From an uncultured Collinsella sp. (GTDB taxonomy: Bacteria > Actinomycetota > Coriobacteriia > Coriobacteriales > Coriobacteriaceae), in NCBI GenBank assembly GCA_902493985.1, contig CABURR010000003.1, positions 1 to 64,000 of the forward strand: DNA of 64,000 nt. Direction: 5' to 3'. Shown here in pieces: positions 31,790-40,348 of this stretch (positions are counted from its first letter, which is position 1; each line of letters begins with the position of its first letter). A program made the translations under genes and the position numbers. Under the pieces are notes generated by a model that saw only the letters and a program-made list of their open reading frames with translations, ran no database searches and was not told where the DNA came from.

Positions 31790-33874
31790 ATGGATACTAC
31801 CGATAGCGCCTATGGCGACAAACTCATCCGTCTCGATACGTTCGACACCGCCGTGGCGGTCGACCCCAGTGCCGAGGACGACGCCAAGCGTCGGTTTATG
31901 ACGCTTATTCTCCAGACGGCCCACCGCAACAACGGCAACATCGGGCACGTGCTTCGCGCGACCAACACAAGCGGCGAGGTCTTTGCCGTCAAGCTACTCA
32001 AGGACAACGCCATCCTTTCCGGCCAAGCCCCCGACCGCTCCGCCGAGCAATCGGCAGCGCACCTGGCCAACACCGCTGCGCTGTTCGAGGAGTACCGTCA
32101 TCTGTGTACCGTCTCGCACCTGCGCGGATTTCCGCGCGTCTATGGCTACGGATCGTGCGAGGATGACCCGCTCATCCTCATGGAGTGGGTCGAGGGCACC
32201 TCACTCAAGCAGGCGCTGCCCCTGCTTCCTCACGACGCCTCGGGCGGGCTGACCACCCAGATGGTCGCCGCCGTCGGAAACGCCGTGCTTCGTGCGCTCT
32301 TGATGACCCAAGGCCTCGTAAATCCGGTCGTCCATCGCGACCTGTCGCCCGCCAACATTATGTTCCGTACCACCAGTCGAACGCTCGAGCAGCAGATCGT
32401 CGATTGCTCCTTTGACCCCTGCCTCATCGACATGGGCTCCGCGACCATAGCCCTCGGCGATGACACGATCACCCGGCGCGCCGACATCTGGCGCTTTGCC
32501 ACGCCCGCATACGCCGCGCCCGAGATGCTCACGCAGGATATCGAAGGCATCGCGGCCCTTCGCCGCTCGCCCGCCATCGATGTCTACGCGCTTTCGAGCA
32601 TTCTGTACCAGCTCTACAGCGGTCGCAAGCCGTTCGATGTCGAGTCGACGGGTGCCGCGGCAACCGGCTCGTTCTACCTCAAAAAGACCAAGACCAAGCC
32701 GGCGCCGCTCGAGCCGCGCTGCAAGGACGATGAAGCGCTCGTCCAGATCATCATGAAAGGCATCTCAGTCGAGCAGTGCGATCGTCCCACCGAGCAGCAG
32801 ATGCTCGAGGTGCTCTCGGCATACCTCACCGATGCCGAATCCGAGGGCCGCGAAGGCGCAGGAGACGAGGCCGCGATTGATATCGATTCTGGCACGCACC
32901 TTAAGGTCGACGTCGCCGGCGAGCGCGCGCGAGAGATCCTGGAGCAGGCCCGGCACGATGCCATGACCCGCCGCCGCTTTATTATCGGTGGCGTTGTCGC
33001 AGCCGTTGCGGGGCTTGGCGTTATCGGGGCGGCAACCCATGGCTTTGGCATCCCCGACTACCTGGACGGCATCCGCGGTTCACTTGACGACTACACCTGG
33101 GATCAGCTGCAGGAGATTTCGCTCAAGATTAAGGCCGCCGAGACCCGTAGCGAGGCACGCGAGATTGCCAAGCGCTATCATCTGCTCGATGCCGATGGGC
33201 ATATCCCCTATCCGTGTACCAAGCGCGTGAAACTCACCAACGGGCTGGAGGTCGGCGCGCAGCTTGTGGGCATCCGTCACGATGAGCTTCTGGACGGGAC
33301 GGGCAAGGCCGGACTGACGTTTATGTTCGACGCGGGTATTGCCGAGCGCAACGCTGCGGCTGAACCGCCGAGCGCCGGCTGGGCAGTTTGCGAGCTGCGG
33401 GAATGGCTCGACGGCGACGGCCTTAAGCTGCTGCCCAACAAGTTGCGCGCGCTCATCAAATCTGTCAAAAAGGTCTCGAATAACGCTGGCGCCGCCAACA
33501 GTGCATCGTGTCTGAGCGAGTTGCCCGCAACCCTTTGGCTGCCCGCCATGGTCGAGCTGTGCGGTACGCAACCGCCCGATTCGTTTGCCAAGGACTATCA
33601 CTACCTGGCAGAAATCTACAACGGCGAGGGCAAGGAGTATCAGCTCTTCCGCGAGCTCAAGGTGAGCCCGTATTCCACGAACGAGACGATGGTCCGCCAG
33701 TGGAAGGGCAAGGACACCTGCTGGTGGGAGCGCACGGTGAGCCCCGACTCATCGGAGACCGAAGGCACGCTCTACATAAACCGTGTGGGCCACGACGGCG
33801 ACGTCTTTACGTACGCAACGCCTGCGGAAAAGCCAAACAAGCTAACCTGTGTGATTCCCGGGTTCTGTATCTAG
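31790..33874 (+). CDS. Membrane Ser/Thr protein kinase with C-terminal DUF6273-like domain
   Basis: This 694-residue protein starts with a bacterial Ser/Thr kinase domain (residues about 35-345). The invariant lysine is in FAVKLLKD; the catalytic loop is VVHRDLSPANIMF; the metal loop reads IDMGSA in place of DFG; APEM marks the activation segment end. A single membrane helix lies near residues 395-415 after basic RRRF. The outside part has a helical linker and, from about residue 490, a domain resembling DUF6273 (NGLEVGAQLVGIRHDEL, WAVCELREWLDGD, ending INRVGHDGD). AAAGGAACG precedes ATG 31790; the upstream frame extension runs through a palindrome. With the FHA gene it forms a likely phospho-signalling pair. 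Confidence 0.85.
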   Translation: MDTTDSAYGDKLIRLDTFDTAVAVDPSAEDDAKRRFMTLILQTAHRNNGNIGHVLRATNTSGEVFAVKLLKDNAILSGQAPDRSAEQSAAHLANTAALFEEYRHLCTVSHLRGFPRVYGYGSCEDDPLILMEWVEGTSLKQALPLLPHDASGGLTTQMVAAVGNAVLRALLMTQGLVNPVVHRDLSPANIMFRTTSRTLEQQIVDCSFDPCLIDMGSATIALGDDTITRRADIWRFATPAYAAPEMLTQDIEGIAALRRSPAIDVYALSSILYQLYSGRKPFDVESTGAAATGSFYLKKTKTKPAPLEPRCKDDEALVQIIMKGISVEQCDRPTEQQMLEVLSAYLTDAESEGREGAGDEAAIDIDSGTHLKVDVAGERAREILEQARHDAMTRRRFIIGGVVAAVAGLGVIGAATHGFGIPDYLDGIRGSLDDYTWDQLQEISLKIKAAETRSEAREIAKRYHLLDADGHIPYPCTKRVKLTNGLEVGAQLVGIRHDELLDGTGKAGLTFMFDAGIAERNAAAEPPSAGWAVCELREWLDGDGLKLLPNKLRALIKSVKKVSNNAGAANSASCLSELPATLWLPAMVELCGTQPPDSFAKDYHYLAEIYNGEGKEYQLFRELKVSPYSTNETMVRQWKGKDTCWWERTVSPDSSETEGTLYINRVGHDGDVFTYATPAEKPNKLTCVIPGFCI

Positions 33875-33915
33875 GCGGCGGGCGTCTTGCCGTGACGGGA
33901 CCCCTCCCCGGCAGT

Positions 33916-34135
33916 TGTCTCGATTTGTAACACTAGCTCGGCAGATACAGGTCTAGATGCTACAGAACGAGACAAACCCCAATCCCGCGAGACAACATCT
34001 CAATCTGTAACAGTAAGGGGTCAAAAACCTCTCTAGATGTTACAGATCAAGACATTTGAGTTGGCCACGGACGGTCTGTCTCGATCTGTAACAGTTATTC
34101 GACAAAATCGGGTCTAGTTGTTACAGATTGAGACA
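33916..34135. repeat. 58-bp palindrome array, three copies
   Basis: Copies lie at 33916-33974, 33997-34054 and 34077-34135, with equivalent positions 80 and 81 bases apart. The third copy has the clearest arms (TGTCTCGATCTGTAACA and TTGTTACAGATTGAGACA). The first is the most worn. Spacers of about 22 bases differ from each other. The array fills the gap between the kinase gene and the copper operon; the remainder of that 413-base gap is the copA promoter. Confidence 0.9.
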
Positions 34136-34212
34136 TTAGACCGGCTACGGCCCGCCGACCTGGCCATCAGCTCAACCAATAACGAAATGTCATACATTTC
34201 AATCTCCACTGG

Positions 34213-34240
34213 ACACCCCCAGGGGGTATGGGTGTATAGT
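34213..34240 (+). promoter_or_regulatory. CsoR-type operator overlapping the copA promoter
   Basis: ACACCCCCAGGGGGTAT (34213-34229) is a G/C-tract palindrome of the kind bound by the copper sensor CsoR. TATAGT (34235-34240) follows as the -10 box, and TGGACA (34210-34215) may serve as -35 with 19-base spacing. CsoR itself is encoded at the end of the operon. Apo-CsoR would block the promoter and Cu(I) would release it. Confidence 0.75.
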
Positions 34241-34287
34241 ATCAGCAGGTTAACAATTCCAACACCGAACCACAGAAAGGAGAAGCC

Positions 34288-36627
34288 ATGGCTCAAGATA
34301 AGTTTGACGTGGGCGGCATGACGTGCGCGGCGTGCCAAGCGCACGTGGACCGTGCCGTCAGCAAACTCGACGGCGTCCAAAGTGTCGCGGTCAATCTGCT
34401 CGCCGGCTCTATGCTGGTGGACTACGACCCTGCGCAGGTCTCCCCCGACGACATTTGCACCGCTGTCGACCGCGCGGGCTACTCGGCCTCGCCCGTCAGC
34501 ACGGGCATCGACGCCTCCCAAAACGGCAGTACGCAAGCCAGGTCCGGCACCGCCCATATGGAGTCGCCCACCAAAAAGCTGGAGGCCGCCGCCTCCGCCA
34601 TGCGCACCCGCCTCATCGTCTCGATCGTATTCCTCATCCCACTGTTCTACATAGGCATGGGGCACATGCTCGGTTGGCCACTGCCCGGCGTCTTCACCGA
34701 CCACACCCACAGCATGACGTTCGCGCTCACCGAGCTCGTCCTGCTCATTCCCATCGTCTACGTCAACGACGCATACTTTATCAACGGGTTTAAATCGCTT
34801 GCGCACGGCGCGCCTACCATGGACGCCCTTATTGCCGTGGGCGCCACTGCTTCCATCGCCTGGTCGCTCTACGCCATGTTCATCATGGCCGACCAGCTAG
34901 CCGCGGGTCAGGTCCACGAGGCCATGATGACGGGCATGGACAACCTGTATTTTGAGAGCGCCGGCACAATCCTGTCGCTCGTCACCGTGGGCAAATATCT
35001 CGAGACACGCAGCAAATCCAAGACCGGCGGCGCCATCGAGGCGCTCATCGACTTGGCGCCCAAGACCGCGACCGTCGTGGCAGAGGACGGCACCGAAACC
35101 ACCGTCGATGTCGACGCCATCCTTCCCGGCCAGGTCCTGCGCGTGCGCCCCGGCGAGTCCATCCCCGTCGATGGCGTGGTGCTCGAGGGCAGCTCGGCCG
35201 TGGACGAGAGCGCGCTCACCGGCGAGTCCATCCCCGTGGAGAAGACCGCCGGCGACACTGTCAATGCGGTCACGGTCAACCGCACGGGCTCGTTTACCTT
35301 CCGCGCCACGCGTGTGGGCGCCGACACGTCGCTCGCCAAGATTATCCAGCTCGTCGAGGACGCCAACGCCACCAAGGCGCCCATCGCCCGCATGGCCGAC
35401 AAGGTCGCCGGCGTGTTCGTGCCCGTAGTATTCGCGATCTCGGCCGTGACCTTTGTGGCGTGGATGGTGCTGACCGGAAGCGTCAACGAAGCGCTTACCT
35501 CCGCCGTCGCCGTGCTGGTGATCAGCTGCCCGTGCGCGCTGGGCCTGGCCACGCCCGTCGCCATTATGGTCGGCACCGGCAAGGGCGCCGAGATGGGCAT
35601 TCTCTTTAAGAGCGCCGAGGCGCTGGAGAACCTGCGCAGCGTGGGCACCGTGGTGCTCGATAAGACGGGCACGGTCACCCGCGGCAAGCCTGCCGTGACC
35701 GATATCGTGGTAGCCACGCGCGCTGACGGCTCGCCCGCCATGAGCGAAAAGGCGCTGCTCAAGTTGGCCGCCGCGCTGGAACGCTCAAGCGAGCACCCGC
35801 TGGCCGAGGCGATTATGGCCGAGTGCGAGACACGCGGGATCGTCGCGCGCATGGTCGAGGACTTTGCCGCCGTGCCCGGACGAGGCGTTACGGCGCGCGA
35901 GGGGCAAAACGCCATTGCAGCCGGCAACGTACGCCTGATGGACGAGCTGGGCGTTACCGTGCCCGCGGGTCTTGCCGAACAATTTGCCGCCGAGGGCAAG
36001 ACGCCGCTGTTCTTTGCCAAGAACGGCGAGCTTGCCGGCACCATTGCCGTGGCTGACGAGGTCAAGGAGACGAGCGCCGGGGCCATCGCCGCACTGCGCT
36101 CGCTTGGCGTCGACGTGCGCATGCTCACCGGCGACAACCGCGTGACGGCCGAGGCCATCGCCCGCCGCGTGGGACTGAACAGCAAGCAGGTCATCGCCGA
36201 CGTCCTCCCCGCCGACAAGGAACGCCACGTGCGCGAGCTGCAGGATGCGGGCAGCATGGTTGCCATGGTGGGCGACGGCATCAACGACTCCCCCGCCCTG
36301 GCGCGCGCCGACGTGGGCCTTGCCATCGGCACCGGCGCAGACATCGCCAAGGAGGGCGCCGACGTGGTACTCATGCGCAGCGACCTCATGGACGTCGCCC
36401 GCGCCATCGAGCTTTCGCGCGCCACGATCCGCAACATCAAGCAGGACCTGTTCTGGGCGCTGTTCTACAACGGCATCGGCATTCCGCTGGCGGCGGGCGT
36501 GTTCTTCCCGCTCACTGGGTGGCAGCTCTCGCCGATGTTTGGCGCCGCGGCGATGAGCCTGTCGAGCGTCTGCGTCGTGTCCAATGCCCTGCGCTTAAAA
36601 TCCTTTATGCCTAAAGTGGCAAAATAG
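34288..36627 (+). CDS. copA: Cu(I)-exporting P-type ATPase CopA
   Basis: This 779-residue P1B ATPase pumps Cu(I) out of the cell. It has one N-terminal heavy-metal-binding domain ([13 protein letters not shown]), eight membrane helices, the actuator TGES ([11 protein letters not shown]), the metal-transport motif [10 protein letters not shown] in helix 6, the phosphorylation site DKTGTVTRG, the HP motif SSEHPLAEA and the hinge [19 protein letters not shown] lies a few bases before the ATG. It is the first gene of copA-copZ-csoR and follows a CsoR-type operator. The linker after the metal-binding domain (residues 70-105) is short. All catalytic features are intact. Confidence 0.95.
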   Translation: MAQDKFDVGGMTCAACQAHVDRAVSKLDGVQSVAVNLLAGSMLVDYDPAQVSPDDICTAVDRAGYSASPVSTGIDASQNGSTQARSGTAHMESPTKKLEAAASAMRTRLIVSIVFLIPLFYIGMGHMLGWPLPGVFTDHTHSMTFALTELVLLIPIVYVNDAYFINGFKSLAHGAPTMDALIAVGATASIAWSLYAMFIMADQLAAGQVHEAMMTGMDNLYFESAGTILSLVTVGKYLETRSKSKTGGAIEALIDLAPKTATVVAEDGTETTVDVDAILPGQVLRVRPGESIPVDGVVLEGSSAVDESALTGESIPVEKTAGDTVNAVTVNRTGSFTFRATRVGADTSLAKIIQLVEDANATKAPIARMADKVAGVFVPVVFAISAVTFVAWMVLTGSVNEALTSAVAVLVISCPCALGLATPVAIMVGTGKGAEMGILFKSAEALENLRSVGTVVLDKTGTVTRGKPAVTDIVVATRADGSPAMSEKALLKLAAALERSSEHPLAEAIMAECETRGIVARMVEDFAAVPGRGVTAREGQNAIAAGNVRLMDELGVTVPAGLAEQFAAEGKTPLFFAKNGELAGTIAVADEVKETSAGAIAALRSLGVDVRMLTGDNRVTAEAIARRVGLNSKQVIADVLPADKERHVRELQDAGSMVAMVGDGINDSPALARADVGLAIGTGADIAKEGADVVLMRSDLMDVARAIELSRATIRNIKQDLFWALFYNGIGIPLAAGVFFPLTGWQLSPMFGAAAMSLSSVCVVSNALRLKSFMPKVAK

Positions 36628-36653
36628 GATCACTATTACGTTCATTTAGAACG

Positions 36654-36752
36654 GGTTTTCCAGGTACCCGAGATTGACCTGAAAGAGGAGCGACGCGTGC
36701 TTTGGTACGCGAGCGACGGTTTGAAGGTCAAGGTCGGGTGCCTGGGAAAGCC
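36654..36752. repeat. Long imperfect inverted repeat between copA and copZ
   Basis: The 27-28 base arms 36654-36680 and 36725-36752 pair with a few mismatches (ACCCGAGATTGACCT against AGGTCAAGGTCGGGT), enclosing a smaller hairpin with ACGCGT and ACGCG. It lies in the 147-base gap between copA and copZ, ending 22 bases before the copZ start. It could slow or stop transcription, protect the mRNA, or be a dispersed element. There is no T run after it. Confidence 0.65.
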
Positions 36753-36774
36753 GACACAACAGAGAGGAATACCC

Positions 36775-36996
36775 ATGCGTTACACGATCAAGACTTCCGG
36801 CCTTATGTGCGGCCACTGCGATGCCACCGTCGAGACGGCGCTGCTCAACGTGGCCGGCGTGACCGACGCCGACGCCGATCACGAGACCCAGACCGTCCAG
36901 GTTGAGTGCGCCGACACCGTAACCGCCGAGCAACTCGCCGCCGCTGTCGAGGCCGCGGGCGAGAAATTCCACGCCCTGTCTGTGACCGCCGCGTAG
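36775..36996 (+). CDS. copZ: Copper chaperone CopZ
   Basis: This 73-residue heavy-metal-associated protein carries Cu(I) to CopA and CsoR. The metal loop is LMCGHCDATV with the Cys-x-x-Cys pair near residue 11, followed by the usual beta-alpha-beta pattern ending in a second alpha helix (TAEQLAAAVEAAGEKFHAL). GAGAGG lies seven bases before ATG 36775; the longer frame upstream runs through the inverted repeat and is not coding. It is the second gene of the operon, with csoR 44 bases further on. Confidence 0.9.
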   Translation: MRYTIKTSGLMCGHCDATVETALLNVAGVTDADADHETQTVQVECADTVTAEQLAAAVEAAGEKFHALSVTAA

Positions 36997-37040
36997 CGAC
37001 CTGAACGCACCCCTCCCCCGACCAGAAACGAGGACCCGCC

Positions 37041-37313
37041 ATGATGGCAGACCATAAATCGGTGACCCGTATGCTCAAGACGGCACGCGGACAGATCGAC
37101 GGCATCCTGCGAATGGTCGAGGAGGACCGTTACTGCGTCGACATCTCCACGCAGCTCATGGCAACACAGGCGCTCCTCGCGCGCATTAACGCCGACGTGC
37201 TCAAGGCGCATATCGAGGGCTGCGTGACTTCGGCAATCGAATCGGGCGACGAAGACCTCAAAGCCGCCAAGCTCGCCGAAATCGAACGCGTCGTCGACAA
37301 GCTCTCCAAGTAA
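37041..37313 (+). CDS. csoR: Copper-sensing repressor CsoR
   Basis: This 90-residue all-helical repressor of the CsoR/RcnR family releases DNA when it binds Cu(I). The metal-binding set is complete: Cys in EDRYCVDIS, and His and Cys in KAHIEGC, giving the Cys-His-Cys arrangement of copper sensors (nickel sensors of the family have an extra N-terminal His). The start may be ATG 37041 or the next ATG codon; GAGG stands about eight bases ahead. It closes the copA-copZ-csoR operon, and the operator at 34213 fits its known type of site, so it should regulate itself. Confidence 0.92.
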   Translation: MMADHKSVTRMLKTARGQIDGILRMVEEDRYCVDISTQLMATQALLARINADVLKAHIEGCVTSAIESGDEDLKAAKLAEIERVVDKLSK

Positions 37314-37323
37314 TTGGGGCATT

Positions 37324-37404
37324 GGGGACAGACTTCTTTGCACCGTCTTGGTATTCCGGGGACAGGTATGTTTGCACCACATTGGTGCAGATTAACCTGT
37401 CCCC
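37324..37404. repeat. GGGGACAG hairpin repeat and half copy
   Basis: 37358-37404 is a 47-bp palindrome: GGGGACAGGT at one end, ACCTGTCCCC at the other, and TGCACCA/TGGTGCA near the centre around a 3-base loop. A half copy (GGGGACAG then TTTGCACC) precedes it at 37324-37345 in the same orientation. It follows the csoR stop by about 10 bases. Related GGGGAC-headed sequences occur near 14.9, 15.3, 40.6 and 59.4 kb. Confidence 0.75.
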
Positions 37405-37459
37405 CTTGCTCTAAATCGGGTATAAAGGCGTGCAGCATATCGAACGAAAGGCAATTTGC

Positions 37460-37933
37460 ATGAATGACTTTATGAAGGGTCGCAATGGTGCCGATGAACT
37501 CACCATCGTGATGGGTTTTGCCGGCATCGTCATCGCGATGATCGGATCGATAGCCCGCATCCAGTGGCTCAGCTGGATTGCCATCGCCGTAATCGTGATT
37601 GGCGTGCTGCGCGGCCTGTCCAAAAATATCGACGCACGTCACAAGGAGAACGAGGCCTTTGTCGCCGCGACTGCAAACGTACCCGGCTTGGGCAAGTTTG
37701 TAGCTAGCTTGGGCGGCGGAGCTGCAGCGGCCAACGCCTCGCGCGCAGCCGGTACTAGCAAGGAAGACTTTGAACGTGCCAAGCGCACAGCCAAGAAGAT
37801 GTGGAAGGGCCGCAAGACCACGGCCTATCTCAAGTGCCCCAACTGCGGCCAGATGCTCTCCGTTCCCAAGGGCAAAGGCAAGATCCGCGTCACCTGCCCC
37901 AAGTGCCATGCCAAGATGGAGACGCGCTCATAG
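37460..37933 (+). CDS. Small membrane protein with C-terminal zinc ribbon
   Basis: This is a 157-residue protein with two adjacent hydrophobic helices in residues 12-55 (IVMGFAGIVIAMIGSIA and WLSWIAIAVIVIGVLRG), a charged linker, and a C-terminal zinc ribbon with paired cysteines (LKCPNCGQML and VTCPKCHAKM). It looks like a membrane-anchored metal-binding or nucleic-acid-binding protein; I do not recognise a named family. ATG 37460 is preceded by AAAGG. It is followed by a strong terminator. The neighbour copper operon is separated by a repeat hairpin, so a functional link is unsupported. Confidence 0.75.
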   Translation: MNDFMKGRNGADELTIVMGFAGIVIAMIGSIARIQWLSWIAIAVIVIGVLRGLSKNIDARHKENEAFVAATANVPGLGKFVASLGGGAAAANASRAAGTSKEDFERAKRTAKKMWKGRKTTAYLKCPNCGQMLSVPKGKGKIRVTCPKCHAKMETRS

Positions 37934-37955
37934 CCGCCATACCATGGGACAAATA

Positions 37956-37990
37956 AAAGCCGAGGCCTCGCACTGGGACCTCGGCTTTTT
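37956..37990 (+). terminator. Terminator of the zinc-ribbon membrane protein gene
   Basis: AAAGCCGAGG and CCTCGGCTTT form a perfect 10-bp stem with a 13-base loop followed by more Ts. It lies 22 bases past the stop. The A run on the other side would also let it stop transcription from the right. Confidence 0.88.
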
Positions 37991-37997
37991 CTGATTA

Positions 37998-38028
37998 TGA
38001 CAAAAGGATTGTCCCTTTGTCGCATCGC
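37998..38028. repeat. TGACAA hairpin repeat, copy 2
   Basis: The sequence TGACAAAAGGATTGTCCC and the following bases repeat 10799-10829 with a few changes, and form a stem with two mismatches. As with the first copy, it lies just past the stop of a minus-strand gene (here the amidohydrolase, 12 bases). Confidence 0.65.
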
Positions 38029-38040
38029 CATATCGCGCGC

Positions 38041-39411
38041 TTACGCCACGCCATCGCGGGCAAGCTCCTCGGCCAACGCCTCGGCAGGCATGGCCATAAT
38101 CGCGTCGAGCTCGGCGTCCACCTCGGGAATACGCTTCACCTTGAGCTTGCGCACCAGATCACCGCGACACATCACGTGCGTCGGCTCACACAGTGCGCAC
38201 AGGTCATCGAGCGGATTCTTGCGCGTCACCAGGATATCGGCGGCCTTGCCGCACTCGATTGTGCCGGTCTCGCCGCCCAACCCCAGTAGCTCGGCATTGA
38301 CCTGCGTGGCCGTATGCAGCGCGAAGGCGTTGCCCACGCCGACATACTTGGCAAAATAGGCCACCTCACGCCACATGTCGTACTGCGTCACGAACGGGCA
38401 GCTCGAGTCCGTGCCAAGGCCCACCTTAACGCCAGCTTCCAGTGCGGCACGGGCGCTCTCGATGATGCCCGAGCACACGATGTCGCCGTTCTTCTTTTGC
38501 GTATCGGTAGAATGGGTCTTTTTCGGGTCGAGCAATACAAACGGCAGCGCCGGGCTGATAGTGCAGGTCACACTCGGCGCACGCCCCTCGAGCTGTGTGC
38601 CCGCGGCGCCACGATACAGCTCCAAGATTTCGGGTGTCAACGGAGCGCCGTGCTCAATCGTGTCAACGCCGGCCTCAAGCGCGGCCTTCACGCCCTCGGT
38701 ACTCTCGACATGGGCCATAACCGGAAGGCCCATATCGTGCGCCGCCTTGCATGCCGCCGCGGCAACCTCCACCGGCATACGCAGCACGCCCGGCTCGCCC
38801 ACCTCGGTCGCATCGAACACGCCGCCCGTCACGAACAGCTTAATGACGTCGGCACCGCGCGCATACAGGTCGCGCACCTGTTCGGCTGCCTCGGCGGGAC
38901 TGTTGGCCACCTGGGCGAACAGGCCCGCACCATGGCCGCCCGGCACCGTGACGCCCGTTCCCGGCGCCACCAGGCGAGGACCTTGATACTTGCCGGCATC
39001 GATAGCATCGCGCACGGCCAGATCGGCAAACAGCGGGTCGCCCGCGCCGCGCACCGTGGTCACGCCGCTTGCCAGCTGCTGCTGAGCGCTGCCCTTGAGG
39101 ATATGGCGCACGATGGCGCGCCCCACGGGATTATCGAGCTTCTTCATCAGCGCGCCCGCATCGCCCGCCGAAACCGGTTTGCCCGAACCGCACAGATGCA
39201 CATGCATATTGATGAGGCCCGGCATGAGATACGCCCCTGCCAGGTCGATGACCTCGGCGCCCGCCGGCGCCTGCGCCACAGCACTCGGCCCCATCCATGT
39301 GATGACACCGCGCTCAACGGCCACGGCCATGTCGGGCTGCGGCTCCATATGTTCCGAACCATCCAGGACGGTCGCATTGATAAACAACGCGGAACGATCG
39401 GCAGACGCCAT
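38041..39411 (-). CDS. Metal-dependent amidohydrolase (imidazolonepropionase-like)
   Basis: This 456-residue hydrolase of the amidohydrolase superfamily has the usual beta-sandwich plus barrel plan. Metal ligands are visible: NMHVHLCGSG near the start of the barrel, PVMAHVES, DTIEHGAPL and the late Asp in VGLGTDSSCPF. The closest relations are imidazolonepropionase-like and prolidase-like cytoplasmic enzymes that cut cyclic amides or N-acyl dipeptides; the substrate cannot be set. There is no signal peptide. I use ATG 39411, with GGGAGGAG six bases ahead; the long frame upstream (to 39561) has no family similarity. It stands alone, with a 58-bp palindrome upstream and a TGACAA hairpin downstream. 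Confidence 0.85.
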   Translation of the reverse strand: MASADRSALFINATVLDGSEHMEPQPDMAVAVERGVITWMGPSAVAQAPAGAEVIDLAGAYLMPGLINMHVHLCGSGKPVSAGDAGALMKKLDNPVGRAIVRHILKGSAQQQLASGVTTVRGAGDPLFADLAVRDAIDAGKYQGPRLVAPGTGVTVPGGHGAGLFAQVANSPAEAAEQVRDLYARGADVIKLFVTGGVFDATEVGEPGVLRMPVEVAAAACKAAHDMGLPVMAHVESTEGVKAALEAGVDTIEHGAPLTPEILELYRGAAGTQLEGRAPSVTCTISPALPFVLLDPKKTHSTDTQKKNGDIVCSGIIESARAALEAGVKVGLGTDSSCPFVTQYDMWREVAYFAKYVGVGNAFALHTATQVNAELLGLGGETGTIECGKAADILVTRKNPLDDLCALCEPTHVMCRGDLVRKLKVKRIPEVDAELDAIMAMPAEALAEELARDGVA

Positions 39412-39559
39412 ATCGAGCTCCTCCCTCACGATTAACTTGTACATCTGTCCATTATCACCTAGTCCAACAGGGTAGCTACGGACATATCGGCTAACGGAGG
39501 GAAGACGACATGCAAACAGATGGAGCCGAGCAACTCCACAGGCAAGGCGCCAGACAAAC

Positions 39560-39617
39560 ATCTCAATCTGTAACAGTTACGGAGCAAAACCACCCCAGCA
39601 CGTTTCAAATCGAGACA
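39560..39617. repeat. 58-bp palindrome, single copy
   Basis: The left arm TCTCAATCTGTAACAG is intact; the right arm is worn (CGTTTCAAATCGAGACA). It lies between the amidohydrolase start and the end of the next minus-strand gene. Confidence 0.8.
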
Positions 39618-39640
39618 TTAGGCCGTCGGTCCAACGTCCC

Positions 39641-40348
39641 CTACTCCCATTCCTGCTCGTAGATGTTGAGCGACTTCACGTAGCGCCCCTGGGCGCCCAT
39701 GATGTCGCGGACCAGACGCAGGTAGAAGCTGATGCGCGAGGTGTCAAAACCATCTTCCAAATCCTCTGGATGCACCGCACCCGGCCCATCGACCGCCGTG
39801 TCGCACAGGCGTGCAACGTCATACAGATAGAGCTGTCCCGCCGTCAGCCAGACATCGTCGACGCAGGCGAGGCGCACCGCAATCGCGCCGTCGCTCCAAT
39901 GCTCCTTTTGCACGATATGCGGGTCGTAGACATCAAAGCGACGGTCGGTGCGCGTATCCTTCAGCGCAACCATGCCAGTCGCGGGATCCTTGTCCAAAAT
40001 GCCAAAGCGCGAGAAATACTGTGTGTCGCGAATCTGCCCGAGCCGCTCGAGAGAAACAGGCGAAAGCGAAGCCGGGGGCTCGTCAACATACAGTTCAAGC
40101 AGCGTCGCACCATGGCGATAGGGGCGCTCAAAGAGCAGCCAATCGGTAAATGCCATGTTATAAGCCATGATTTCGTTTTGCGAAGGCTCGGCACAATAGC
40201 TCAGCCACGGATCGACAATGATCTCGAACTGCTCGCGCGCCGGCTCCAAGAACTGGAACTTCCGCAGCATCCAAAAATGGGCCATGTCGGCAATATCGTT
40301 GCCGACGGCTTCGGCTAGCTGCGCCCGGTCTAAAACGTGGTCAGTCAT
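39641..40348 (-). CDS. Conserved hypothetical protein
   Basis: This is a 235-residue soluble protein with no membrane segment or signal peptide. It starts with MTDHVLDRAQLAEAVG and has many aromatic residues (HFWMLRKFQF, DWLLFERPYRH, ISFYLRLVRD). I do not recognise the family. The mix of helices, with phrases such as EIIVDPWLSYCAEPSQ and QLYLYDVARLCD, suggests an enzyme-like or SEC-C-associated accessory fold, but nothing catalytic is evident. GGAGG lies six bases before the ATG. It is flanked on both sides by palindromic repeats and has no operon partner. Confidence 0.7.
   Translation of the reverse strand: MTDHVLDRAQLAEAVGNDIADMAHFWMLRKFQFLEPAREQFEIIVDPWLSYCAEPSQNEIMAYNMAFTDWLLFERPYRHGATLLELYVDEPPASLSPVSLERLGQIRDTQYFSRFGILDKDPATGMVALKDTRTDRRFDVYDPHIVQKEHWSDGAIAVRLACVDDVWLTAGQLYLYDVARLCDTAVDGPGAVHPEDLEDGFDTSRISFYLRLVRDIMGAQGRYVKSLNIYEQEWE

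Noticed and set aside
30341..34135. CRISPR array made of the 58-bp repeats
   Set aside because: Copies are dispersed as singles, pairs and a triplet over 19 kb; the conserved parts are inverted arms, not direct repeats; no cas genes are present.
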